A stretch of 64,000 nucleotides of DNA from Marivita geojedonensis (GTDB lineage: Bacteria > Pseudomonadota > Alphaproteobacteria > Rhodobacterales > Rhodobacteraceae), in the NCBI RefSeq assembly GCF_002115805.1, contig NZ_JFKC01000005.1:120577-184576 (forward strand). Direction: 5' to 3'. Within the stretch, counting starts at the first letter, position 1. Each line of letters starts with the position of its first letter. The notes under the pieces were generated by a model that was not told the origin of the DNA, searched no databases, and saw only the letters and a program-made list of their open reading frames with translations. This document shows positions 34,541-42,336 of this stretch, piece after piece. The translations under genes were made by a program, and so were the position numbers.

Positions 34541-34558
34541 CGACAGGATACCCTGTCG
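34541..34558. promoter_or_regulatory. inverted repeat in the nrdJ leader
   Basis: CGACAGG-ATAC-CCTGTCG lies 28 bases before the nrdJ start codon. It could be an operator or an mRNA hairpin near the ribosome site. Confidence 0.4.
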
Positions 34559-34627
34559 GCAAGAAACAACAATTAGTTTTGGTGGAGCGGAAACACTACC
34601 ACATTCGGTAGCGCCTGGGGAAGGCTC

Positions 34628-34636
34628 TGTGGATAA
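34628..34636. promoter_or_regulatory. consensus DnaA box upstream of nrdJ
   Basis: TGTGGATAA, the exact reverse complement of TTATCCACA, 115 bases upstream of the nrdJ start in the divergent region with the DUF1489 gene. DnaA is known to regulate class I RNR genes (nrdAB) in E. coli. An inverted repeat CTACC-ACATTC-GGTAG (34596-34611) lies between the box and nrdJ. Confidence 0.5.
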
Positions 34637-34717
34637 CCCCGTGAAAAACCTGTGCAGCCACGTCGCCCCTTGAACCCCCTCCCCCGACGTCTAATCTCCA
34701 CTTCAAGGGAGACCCCA

Positions 34718-35149
34718 ATGGCAGGCACCATCCATCTCATCAAACTCTCCGTCGGCTCCGACAGCGTGGAACAGATCGAGGACTGGCAGCAGAACCGTTC
34801 GAAGCAGCGGGTCAACGGCCAGTATTTCCACCTGACCCGCATGTGGCCCAAACGTGAAACCGACCTGCTCAACGGTGGCTCGATTTATTGGGTGGTCAAA
34901 GGCCTGATTCAGGCCCGCCAGCGCATCATCGCACTTGAGGAAATCATCGGCGATGACGGCATCCGCCGCTGCGGCATCGTTCTGGACCCGGAGTTGATCC
35001 GCACCGCCACCGCCCCCAAACGCCCGTTCCAGGGCTGGCGCTACCTCAAGCCCGAAGACGCTCCGCCCGACCTCGGCAAGTCGCGCCTGAATGACGATAC
35101 ATTGCCCCCCGAACTGGCTGGCGCACTGGCCGAAATCGGTGTGCTCTGA
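34718..35149 (+). CDS. DUF1489 family protein
   Basis: 143 residues from ATG 34718, with AAGGGAGA upstream. Recognisable segments are MAGTIHLIKLSVGSDSVEQI, VNGQYFHLTRMWPKR, GGSIYWVVKGLIQARQRI and CGIVLDPELIRTATAPKRPFQGWRYL. The family is small and mostly alphaproteobacterial, with no known activity. The aromatic and basic residues around HLTRMWPKR recall nucleic-acid binding, but that is a guess. It is divergent from nrdJ. Confidence 0.85.
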   Translation: MAGTIHLIKLSVGSDSVEQIEDWQQNRSKQRVNGQYFHLTRMWPKRETDLLNGGSIYWVVKGLIQARQRIIALEEIIGDDGIRRCGIVLDPELIRTATAPKRPFQGWRYLKPEDAPPDLGKSRLNDDTLPPELAGALAEIGVL

Positions 35150-35242
35150 CTGGGCCGCACAGTCGCCCTGCGCGACCGCACTGGTGATTTGCAGATCAAT
35201 ACATAGTTTGGGCTGAGCCCTTCAGCGAACAGGACAACCGAC

Positions 35243-36109
35243 ATGACCGAAAGCTACACGCCCCCCAAAGTTTGGATCTGGGACAAGGAAAACGGCGGCA
35301 AGTTCGCCAGCACCAACCGCCCCATCGCGGGCGCGACCCATGACAAGGAATTGCCGGTCGGCAAACATCCGTTCCAGCTTTACAGCCTCGCCACCCCGAA
35401 CGGTCAGAAGGTCACCATCCTGTTCGAGGAGTTGCTGGCCGCAGGCCACACCGGCGCCGAATACGATGCGTGGCTGATCAGGATCGGCGATGGCGACCAG
35501 TTCGGATCGGGTTTTGTCGAGATCAACCCGAACTCCAAGATCCCCGCCTTGATGGACCGCTCCGGCGACACACCGGTGCGCGTGTTCGAATCCGCCGCGA
35601 TCCTGATGCACCTTGCCGAGAAATTCGACGCCTTCCTCGGGCCGAAGGAAAACCGCGCCGAAATGCTCAGCTGGCTGTTCTGGCAGATGGGCAGCGCGCC
35701 CTATCTGGGCGGCGGTTTCGGCCATTTCTACACCTACGCGCCCGAGCCGATGGAATATCCGATCAACCGCTTCGCGATGGAGGCCAAGCGCCAGCTTGAC
35801 GTGCTCGACCGCCAACTGGCCGACCGCGACTTCATCAGCGGGCCGGATTACACCATCGCCGACATGGCGATTTGGCCGTGGTACGGCGGGCTGGTTCTTG
35901 GCCGACTCTACAACGCGGCCGAATTCCTCGACGTCGAAAGCTACACCAACGTGGTCCGCTGGGCCAAAGCCATCGACGCCCGTCCCGCCGTCAAACGCGG
36001 GCGCATGGTCAACCGCACCTCTGGCGACCCCAGCGAACAACTGCACGAACGCCACGACGCGTCGGATTTCGGCACAAAGACGCAGGACAGGATCGCAGCC
36101 GCCGAATGA
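35243..36109 (+). CDS. yghU: YghU-type glutathione-dependent disulfide-bond oxidoreductase
   Basis: 288 residues. The N-terminal extension YTPPKVWIWDKENGGKFASTNRPIAG is typical of YghU. It is followed by a thioredoxin-like GST domain (FQLYSLATPNGQKVTILFEE, NPNSKIPALMD, VFESAAILMHLAEKF). The helical C-terminal domain has LSWLFWQMGSAPYLGGGFGHF and DYTIADMAIWPWYGG. YghU binds two glutathiones and reduces disulfides and peroxides. No Cys or Ser is seen at the classical GST position, as in YghU. It is monocistronic by spacing. Confidence 0.93.
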   Translation: MTESYTPPKVWIWDKENGGKFASTNRPIAGATHDKELPVGKHPFQLYSLATPNGQKVTILFEELLAAGHTGAEYDAWLIRIGDGDQFGSGFVEINPNSKIPALMDRSGDTPVRVFESAAILMHLAEKFDAFLGPKENRAEMLSWLFWQMGSAPYLGGGFGHFYTYAPEPMEYPINRFAMEAKRQLDVLDRQLADRDFISGPDYTIADMAIWPWYGGLVLGRLYNAAEFLDVESYTNVVRWAKAIDARPAVKRGRMVNRTSGDPSEQLHERHDASDFGTKTQDRIAAAE

Positions 36110-36181
36110 CACGCTCCTGCGCGCCGGGACGCCCGGCGCGCGGGTATTGCCGCATCCCGACCGGGCCTTATCTCGGCCCAC

Positions 36182-37501
36182 ATGAAGGATGAGTTCGACA
36201 ACCGCAGCCGCCCCGTCCCCACCGGACGTGCCGCCCGCGCTGCCCGCATGGGCGGGTTGGCCGGGGGTCTTCTGACCTCCGCTGCCGCAGCCGGGGCGCG
36301 CACGCTGTTTCAGGGTCGCAAACCATCGCCCCGCGACATGTTCCTCACGCCGTCAAACGCCCAGCGCCTCACGCGGGAGCTCTCGCAGATGCGCGGTGCG
36401 GCTATGAAAATGGGTCAGCTGCTGTCTCTCGAAGCAGGCGACCTGCTGACGCCCGAACTCGCCGCCGTCCTCCGCCCGTTGCAGGCACAAGCGCATTTCA
36501 TGCCGCCCTCGCAGCTCAAACAGGTGCTGACCAAGGCCTGGGGTTCAGATTTTACCAAACGGTTCAAAAAATTCGACGTCCGTCCCATCGCCGCCGCCTC
36601 GATCGGACAGGTCCACCGTGCCCGGACCCACGATGGCCGCGATCTGGCGATCAAGGTGCAATACCCCGGCATCCGCGACAGCATCGACAGCGACCTGCGC
36701 AACCTCGCCAGCCTGATGCGCCTCTCGGGCCTGATCCCCAAGGCGCTCGACCTCAGCCCACTCCTCGAGGACGCCCGCGCGCAACTGCACGAAGAAGCCG
36801 ATTACCAACAGGAAGCGCACAGCCTGCGCCAGTTCGGTGACCTCCTGAAAGACGACCAGCACTTCATCGTCCCGCAAGTGTATGACGATCTGTCCACCCG
36901 CGACATTCTCGCGATGGCGTTCATCCCCTCTGAACCCATCGACACGCTGGAGGACGCAGATCAGACCACCCGCAACCGGATGGCGGAACGCCTGATCGCC
37001 CTGATGATGCGCGAGGTGTTCGACTTCCACCTTGTCCAGTCCGACCCCAACTTCGCCAATTTCCGCTGGCAGCCCGAGACCGGCAAACTGGTCCTGCTCG
37101 ATTTCGGCGCAACCCGCCGTCTGACGCCCGAGCTCGTGGACTGCTCCCGTGCCATCCTGCGCCCGGCGCTGGACAATGACCTGCCCGGCATCGCCGCCGC
37201 GCTGCGCGACCTTGGCCTGCTGTCGGACGCGCTCCCGGAAAAGGCCCGCGCCGAGATCCTGAACATGGTCGAAACGGCCAACGCACCCATGCTGCATCCC
37301 GACGGGTTTGATTTTGGCGACACATCCCTTGTGTCAGACCTGCGCGACCGGGGCATGGCGCTTGGCCGGGATCGGTCCATCCAGCATATTCCGCCGACCG
37401 AGGTGCTCTACCTGCAACGCAAGGCCGCCGGGCTGTTCCTGCTCGCCACCCGCCTGCGCGCCCAGATCACGCTGCGCGATCTTTTCCAGACTTACGTATA
37501 A
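36182..37501 (+). CDS. ABC1/COQ8 (UbiB) family atypical kinase/ATPase
   Basis: 439 residues. The hallmark KxGQ motif is MRGAAMKMGQLLSLEAGDLL, the Ala-rich loop is PIAAASIGQVHRAR, followed by LAIKVQYPGIRDSIDSDL. The catalytic region has VFDFHLVQSDPNFANFRWQ and KLVLLDFGATRRL. These are COQ8/ADCK features; the family supports ubiquinone biosynthesis, apparently by ATP-driven extraction of precursors. An N-terminal Ala/Gly-rich helix (about 16-40) may touch the membrane. The COQ9 gene of the same pathway is at 4.4 kb. Confidence 0.92.
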   Translation: MKDEFDNRSRPVPTGRAARAARMGGLAGGLLTSAAAAGARTLFQGRKPSPRDMFLTPSNAQRLTRELSQMRGAAMKMGQLLSLEAGDLLTPELAAVLRPLQAQAHFMPPSQLKQVLTKAWGSDFTKRFKKFDVRPIAAASIGQVHRARTHDGRDLAIKVQYPGIRDSIDSDLRNLASLMRLSGLIPKALDLSPLLEDARAQLHEEADYQQEAHSLRQFGDLLKDDQHFIVPQVYDDLSTRDILAMAFIPSEPIDTLEDADQTTRNRMAERLIALMMREVFDFHLVQSDPNFANFRWQPETGKLVLLDFGATRRLTPELVDCSRAILRPALDNDLPGIAAALRDLGLLSDALPEKARAEILNMVETANAPMLHPDGFDFGDTSLVSDLRDRGMALGRDRSIQHIPPTEVLYLQRKAAGLFLLATRLRAQITLRDLFQTYV

Positions 37502-37506
37502 AGCGC

Positions 37507-37546
37507 CCAAACGCGTTGACGCGTTTGGTCACTCCGTCGACGGAGT
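37507..37546. repeat. double-hairpin repeat between convergent COQ8 and hisG genes
   Basis: CCAAACGCG-TTGA-CGCGTTTGG (37507-37528) followed by the perfect palindrome ACTCCGTCGACGGAGT (37531-37546). The construction matches the last two stems of the repeats at 24.03 and 29.48 kb, but the core element is missing. Confidence 0.6.
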
Positions 37547-37554
37547 GTCCCGCG

Positions 37555-38247
37555 CTACAGCCCCAGCCGCTCGATCAGGGCCCGCAGGGCTGCCCGCTCC
37601 TGATCCGTCACCTCGGCGCGCCTGCTCCGGAACAGCGTCGCCTGGCTTTCCAGAACCGGCGGTTCATCCAGTATTTTCAGGTGGTTGGCCCGCAGGGTCT
37701 CGCCGGTCGAAGTGATATCCGCAATTGCTTCGGCCGTCAGGTTCTTGACCGTCCCTTCGGTCGCCCCCTGACTGTCCACAAGCTGGTAATCCGCCACACC
37801 ACCCCGGCGCAGATAGTCCCGCACCAGCCGGTGATACTTGGTGGCGATCCGCATCCGGAACCCGTGCCGCGCGCGAAACGCTGCCGCCGCACCGTCCAGA
37901 TCATCGAGCGTGTCCACATCGACCCAGCAATTCGGCACTGCCACGATCAGGTTCGCATGGCCAAAACCCAAAGGTGCCAGCGGTTCGACCTTCTGATCCC
38001 ACTGCACCAGCTTTTCCTGAATGAGGTCGTTGCCCGTCACCCCAAGGTGAATGCGCCCCGCCGCCAGTTCGCGCGGAATCTCCCCCGCCGACAGCAACAC
38101 GAGATCAACCCCGTCGACCCCGTCCACCGCGCCGGCATATTCGCGCTCCGACCCCGTCCGCGTCAGCGTCACACCCCGCGCGCCGAACCAGTCGAAGGTC
38201 TTTTCCATCAGCCGCCCCTTGGACGGCACGCCCAGCTTGATCGTCAT
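37555..38247 (-). CDS. hisG: ATP phosphoribosyltransferase catalytic subunit, short form
   Basis: 230 residues, the short form that needs HisZ. Conserved parts are MTIKLGVPSKGRLMEKTFDW, VDLVLLSAGEIPRELAAGRIHLGVTGNDL, FGHANLIVAVPNCWVDV, RIATKYHRLVRDYLR and ATEGTVKNLTAEAIADITSTG. It starts histidine synthesis by joining ATP and PRPP. The gene overlaps hisZ (ATGA), its regulatory partner, giving stoichiometric translation. It is the last gene of hisS-hisZ-hisG. Confidence 0.96.
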   Translation of the reverse strand: MTIKLGVPSKGRLMEKTFDWFGARGVTLTRTGSEREYAGAVDGVDGVDLVLLSAGEIPRELAAGRIHLGVTGNDLIQEKLVQWDQKVEPLAPLGFGHANLIVAVPNCWVDVDTLDDLDGAAAAFRARHGFRMRIATKYHRLVRDYLRRGGVADYQLVDSQGATEGTVKNLTAEAIADITSTGETLRANHLKILDEPPVLESQATLFRSRRAEVTDQERAALRALIERLGL

Positions 38248-39341
38248 GGCAGCCCCCCAAGATCGAGCACCAGATCAGGCCGGATCACGCCCCCCACGGC
38301 AGGGATTTCACGCCCCTGACCCAGCCGTCGGGTCAGCGCGTCGTAACGCCCTCCGGTTGCCACCGGAGGCAGGTCAGGTCGCGCCTCGGAATAGAAGCCA
38401 AAGACAAACCCGTCGTAGTATTCCATGGACGTACGCCCGTACGACGCCTCAAACGGCAGGCTGTCCACATCGACACCGCGCCGGGCCATTGCCTCGCAGC
38501 GCGCCTCGAACCGGTCGAGCGCGGGGAGCAGGCCCGGCATTTCCACCGCAATATCGCGCAGATGTTCAAGCGCGTTGGGGCAGGTTTCCGACACGGACAG
38601 AACGGTGGCGATCAGGTCAACGATCTCGACCGACATCGGTGGTTCCGCCGCATCCGCGCGCAGGGCGTCGATCCGGGTTTCGATCTCGCGTTCGCTGCGC
38701 AGCCCGATCATCACGCCCGCGTCCTGCAACGGAGCCTCCGAAGCCAGCAGCGCCGCCCGCGACGGCGGTACGGGCGCAAGCCCGGCAAAGCGTTTGACCA
38801 GCGCCGTAAACCGCGCAGGCCGCCAGATATGGCGCATCAAGGCCGCGCGCCGGTCCTCCGTCGTGGCAAGCCCCCGCACCATCGCGATCAGGATGCCGAT
38901 ATCCCCGGTCGCCGCGCGCAGGCCCAGCGGGGCAAGCACGTCCGAAAACTGGCCGAACACATCTGCATCCGACTCCGCCGCGTTGGAGCCGCCGAATTCC
39001 TCGTAGCCCACCTGCATGTATTCGCTGCGGCGGTCGGGGTAATCCTCCTGCTTGCGGAACACCTCACCGAAATATGTGTAGCTGGCGGGAAAACCGTCAC
39101 CTTGCATATGGTACTGCACCACCGGCACGGTGAAGTCCGGGCGCAGCATCATCTCGCCGCGTTCCGGGTCCGTCGTGACATAGGCCCGCGCGCGGATATC
39201 CTCGCCATAGAGGTCGAGAAGCACCTCGGCCTGCAACAGGATATCCGTCTCGAACCGCATCGCGCCATCTGCGACAAAGCCTTCGCAGATGGATTCAGCC
39301 TCGATCCTGACCCGCGACTTATTGGGAATGTCCTGCGCCAT
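38244..39341 (-). CDS. hisZ: ATP phosphoribosyltransferase regulatory subunit
   Basis: 365 residues, a class II aaRS-like protein without aminoacylation function. Markers are RIEAESICEGFVADGAMRFE, MMLRPDFTVPVVQYHM, SYTYFGEVFRKQEDYPDRRSEYMQVGYEEFGG, YYDGFVFGFYSEARPDLPPVATGGRYDAL. It overlaps both hisS (upstream, sharing base 39341) and hisG (downstream). It makes the octameric enzyme with HisG and transmits histidine feedback inhibition. Confidence 0.94.
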   Translation of the reverse strand: MAQDIPNKSRVRIEAESICEGFVADGAMRFETDILLQAEVLLDLYGEDIRARAYVTTDPERGEMMLRPDFTVPVVQYHMQGDGFPASYTYFGEVFRKQEDYPDRRSEYMQVGYEEFGGSNAAESDADVFGQFSDVLAPLGLRAATGDIGILIAMVRGLATTEDRRAALMRHIWRPARFTALVKRFAGLAPVPPSRAALLASEAPLQDAGVMIGLRSEREIETRIDALRADAAEPPMSVEIVDLIATVLSVSETCPNALEHLRDIAVEMPGLLPALDRFEARCEAMARRGVDVDSLPFEASYGRTSMEYYDGFVFGFYSEARPDLPPVATGGRYDALTRRLGQGREIPAVGGVIRPDLVLDLGGLP

Positions 39342-40825
39342 CAGGAATAGCTTTCAAGGATCTCGCGCACCTTGGACACAAGCTGATCGCGCGGCACTTC
39401 GAACTGGTTCGGGCGGTCCTGCCATTCCTCAAGGCTCGCGCTCTCGGCGATCTTCGCCCCAAGGATCAGGTCCTTGATCTGCACCACGCCATTGGCCTTT
39501 TCATCCCCGCCTTCGATCACGGCCACGGGCGAATTGCGCTTGTCCGCGTATTTGAGCTGATTGCCGAAATTCTTGGGATTGCCCAGATAAACCTCGGCCC
39601 GGATGCCCGCGCTGCGCAGTTCGGCCACCATCGCCTGATAATCGCCCATGCGATCGCGATCCATGACGGTAACCACCACCGGGCCCTGCGTCTTGCTGCC
39701 GATCCGGCCTTTTTCGCGCAGAGCGGCCAACAGGCGATCAACCCCGATGCTGACCCCCGTGGCGGGGACCGGCTGGCCGGTAAAGCGCTTGACCAAATCG
39801 TCATAGCGCCCGCCACCCGCGACCGATCCGAACTGCCGTTTACGGCCCTTTTCATCAAGGATTTCAAAGGTAAGCTCGGCCTCGAACACCGGTCCGGTGT
39901 AATAGCCCAGACCGCGCACGACCGAGGGGTCGATGACGATGCGATCCGGGCCATAGCCGCCAGCAGCCAGCAGATCAGCGATCTGCTCAAGCTCTGCCAC
40001 ACCTTCTGTCCCAATCGCGCTGTCACCAACCGCCGCCTTCAGATTCTCGATCGTCTGGGCGGCAGTTTCGCCTTTGGAGGTTAAGAACGCGATAACGGGC
40101 TCGGCCTGCGCGTCGCTGAGGCCCACACCATCAATATAGGCACCAGATGCATCCAGACGCCCCTTGCCCAAAAGCTCGCGCACACCGGCTTCGCCGACCT
40201 TGTCGAACTTGTCGATGGTGCGCATCACTGCCGCCGCTTCGGCCTCGTCGGTGACAGCCATCGCCTCCAGCACACCGTTCAGAACCTTCCGGTTGTTCAC
40301 CCGAACGATGTAGTCCCCGCGCGGGATTCCAACGACCTCCAGCGTGTCCGCCAGCATCGCACAGATCTCGGCATCCGCCGCGACGGAGCCGGACCCGACC
40401 GTATCCGCATCGCATTGATAAAACTGCCGAAACCGCCCCGGCCCCGGCTTTTCGTTGCGCCAGACAGGCCCCATCGCGTAGCGCCGGTAGGGCAGCGGCA
40501 GATCGTTGCGGTGTTGCGCATAGACCCGCGCCAGAGGGGCCGTCAGATCATAGCGCAGGGCAAGCCAATCCCCCTTGTCGCCATCCTCGTCTTCCTGCCA
40601 CGCAAATACACCCTCGTTGGGGCGATCCACATCCGGCAGGAACTTGCCAAGCGCCTCGACCGTCTCCACCGCAGAGCTTTCCAAAGCGTCGAACCCATAG
40701 CGATGATAGACCCCGGCGATCTGCGCCAGCATCTCGGCGCGTTCGGTCACCTCAGTGCCGAAATAGTCGCGAAAGCCCTTGGGCGTCTGCGCCTTGGGCT
40801 TGGGGGCTTTTTTCTCTTTGGCCAT
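39341..40825 (-). CDS. hisS: histidyl-tRNA synthetase
   Basis: 494 residues from the ATG ending at 40825 ([20 protein letters not shown], a Lys-rich leader before motif 1). The class II motifs are [66 protein letters not shown] (histidine A) and [13 protein letters not shown] (motif 3). The C-terminal anticodon domain ends [10 protein letters not shown]. Clustering with hisZ and hisG is common in Rhodobacterales. The long 58-residue upstream extension is not supported. Confidence 0.96.
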   Translation of the reverse strand: MAKEKKAPKPKAQTPKGFRDYFGTEVTERAEMLAQIAGVYHRYGFDALESSAVETVEALGKFLPDVDRPNEGVFAWQEDEDGDKGDWLALRYDLTAPLARVYAQHRNDLPLPYRRYAMGPVWRNEKPGPGRFRQFYQCDADTVGSGSVAADAEICAMLADTLEVVGIPRGDYIVRVNNRKVLNGVLEAMAVTDEAEAAAVMRTIDKFDKVGEAGVRELLGKGRLDASGAYIDGVGLSDAQAEPVIAFLTSKGETAAQTIENLKAAVGDSAIGTEGVAELEQIADLLAAGGYGPDRIVIDPSVVRGLGYYTGPVFEAELTFEILDEKGRKRQFGSVAGGGRYDDLVKRFTGQPVPATGVSIGVDRLLAALREKGRIGSKTQGPVVVTVMDRDRMGDYQAMVAELRSAGIRAEVYLGNPKNFGNQLKYADKRNSPVAVIEGGDEKANGVVQIKDLILGAKIAESASLEEWQDRPNQFEVPRDQLVSKVREILESYS

Positions 40826-41037
40826 GGTCAATTCCCGCTTGGGCTTGCGTGTCGCGCTTCCTCTAAACGCTGGAACCCGAGGGGGCAAGCAAAGGCACGC
40901 GCCCCGCATAGCGGAGATGGTTAACAAAAGGTTAAAAGGGCCGGATCGGACCCAATGTTTCGCGTGCGAAACAATAGGTCCGCACATGGACCCATTCACC
41001 TCTTGCCATCGGCGGCGACCATGCGCATCTGTGGAGT

Positions 41038-41238
41038 ATGAACAGCACCGCCCTCGAAGAACGCATCGCGCATCTTATGCGCATAACCGACGACCTGTCC
41101 GACACCGTGGCCCGGCAGGCCAAGGAGATCGACCGCCTGACCGCGCGGGTCGAAATGCTTTTGATGCGCGAGGCCGAACGCGAAGCCGAAGGGTCAGGCG
41201 GCATCGTCCTTGGCGACGAACGGCCCCCACATTACTGA
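41038..41238 (+). CDS. slyX: SlyX family protein
   Basis: 66 residues: a heptad-rich coiled coil ([37 protein letters not shown]) and the C-terminal DERPPHY, the SlyX signature. Function is unknown in all bacteria that have it. It sits in the divergent space between hisS and the lipoprotein gene. Confidence 0.92.
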   Translation: MNSTALEERIAHLMRITDDLSDTVARQAKEIDRLTARVEMLLMREAEREAEGSGGIVLGDERPPHY

Positions 41239-41248
41239 CCCGCCCCGG

Positions 41249-42250
41249 TCAGTTCCCGCGAATGTCGGTCTCGATCACTTCACCGCCGTGCAGAAGGATC
41301 GTTTTCCAGACAGGGTTCGACCCGAAGCGCTCATAGACACTGACAAAGACCGTATCGCGTGCCAACCGTGACATGGCAGACCCACAGGGCTTGCCTTTGC
41401 CGACACGACAGACCCGCGACTTGAGGGTCTCATAGGCCGCGTCGGTCGACGAATAGGGCTGCACTTTGGAGGGCAGACCGTAGCGCAGCTGCTCGTGCGT
41501 TTCCGGACTGCCGAACATCGCCAGAGCGGCCGTAAACTGACGCGCGCATCCGTCGTCGAAGCCGGTCACGTAAAATGTATGCGGCGCGGTGTTTCCGGGC
41601 TGGCTGTCATAGATCGCGTAGCCGCTGCCGCGCTCCGGGTAGCGTTCGACCCGCGTGCCCAGCTTTCGCGTCGGAACATCGCAGACCCGCGCCAGCGTGC
41701 CATAGGGAAGAACGGTGCCCATTTGCACAATCTGGTAATCCGGTGCGCCGGGCTTTGGCCCATTCGCCACACGTGCTCCGCCCGGCGCGGCGGTTGACCC
41801 GGCGTCGGATCGCGTCTCCGGGGCCAGCGCGGCGACCTGCACCCCATCAGCCTCGGGCTGGGTCTGAGCGTCTGCCGCCGCGCGACTGAGGAAACCCAGC
41901 AATCCCCGCCGTGGTGTCTGCGGTTGAGTCGCGTCTGCCGCTGCAGTCTCGGCGACGGCGTCTTCCGTCACCGCATCTGCATCGGAGCCTGCATCTGACA
42001 CGCCAACGTCCGGAACCGGCGACGGATCAGAAGCCTGCGCCCCGCCGAAAAGCCTGCCGAACAAGCCACGCTTTTGCGGCGCGACAGAGGTCGGTTCGAC
42101 GGCTTCCGCCTCCGGGGTTTCGCGGATGGCGGCCTGAATCTCGCTCTCGCTCACATCGGCATCCGACAGGCGCGGCACGTCACGCAGCGGGTCACTGGCG
42201 CAACCGGCAAGCAGACTGCCCGCGATCAGGATCGCAGCGAAACGGTTCAT
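41249..42250 (-). CDS. putative lipoprotein of unknown function
   Basis: 333 residues. The leader MNRFAAILIAGSLLAGCASD ends in a lipobox, LAGC, so Cys17 is probably lipidated. Residues about 20-165 are a low-complexity Ala/Asp/Glu/Pro-rich linker including RGLFGRLFGG and RGLLGFLSRAA, two similar short motifs. The C-terminal 165 residues are a compact domain with several Cys (RVCDVPTRKLG, DDGCARQF, SRVCRVGKGKPCGSAMS) and the ending VWKTILLHGGEVIETDIRGN. I recognise it only as a type found in Rhodobacteraceae, without a known role. Confidence 0.75.
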   Translation of the reverse strand: MNRFAAILIAGSLLAGCASDPLRDVPRLSDADVSESEIQAAIRETPEAEAVEPTSVAPQKRGLFGRLFGGAQASDPSPVPDVGVSDAGSDADAVTEDAVAETAAADATQPQTPRRGLLGFLSRAAADAQTQPEADGVQVAALAPETRSDAGSTAAPGGARVANGPKPGAPDYQIVQMGTVLPYGTLARVCDVPTRKLGTRVERYPERGSGYAIYDSQPGNTAPHTFYVTGFDDGCARQFTAALAMFGSPETHEQLRYGLPSKVQPYSSTDAAYETLKSRVCRVGKGKPCGSAMSRLARDTVFVSVYERFGSNPVWKTILLHGGEVIETDIRGN

Positions 42251-42336
42251 GCATCCCCCCTATTCCGTCGCGGCACCCTAGCGAGGCGCTGACACCCCGT
42301 CCAGCCGCCCACACGCGACATTCCGCCATGCGTGGA

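Noticed and set aside
32792..34576. 594-codon open frame opposite nrdJ
   Set aside because: Arg/His-rich antisense shadow; nrdJ has all catalytic motifs on the other strand.
34514..34717. Possible cobalamin riboswitch before the B12-dependent RNR
   Set aside because: No recognisable B12 box or space for the large fold; only short inverted repeats are present.
4450..36563. An identical 18-mer (CAGATTTTACCAAACGGT) at 4450-4467 in the COQ9 gene and 36546-36563 in the COQ8 gene
   Set aside because: Tempting because both are ubiquinone genes, but they are read on opposite strands and one 18-base match in 64 kb is not far from chance expectation.
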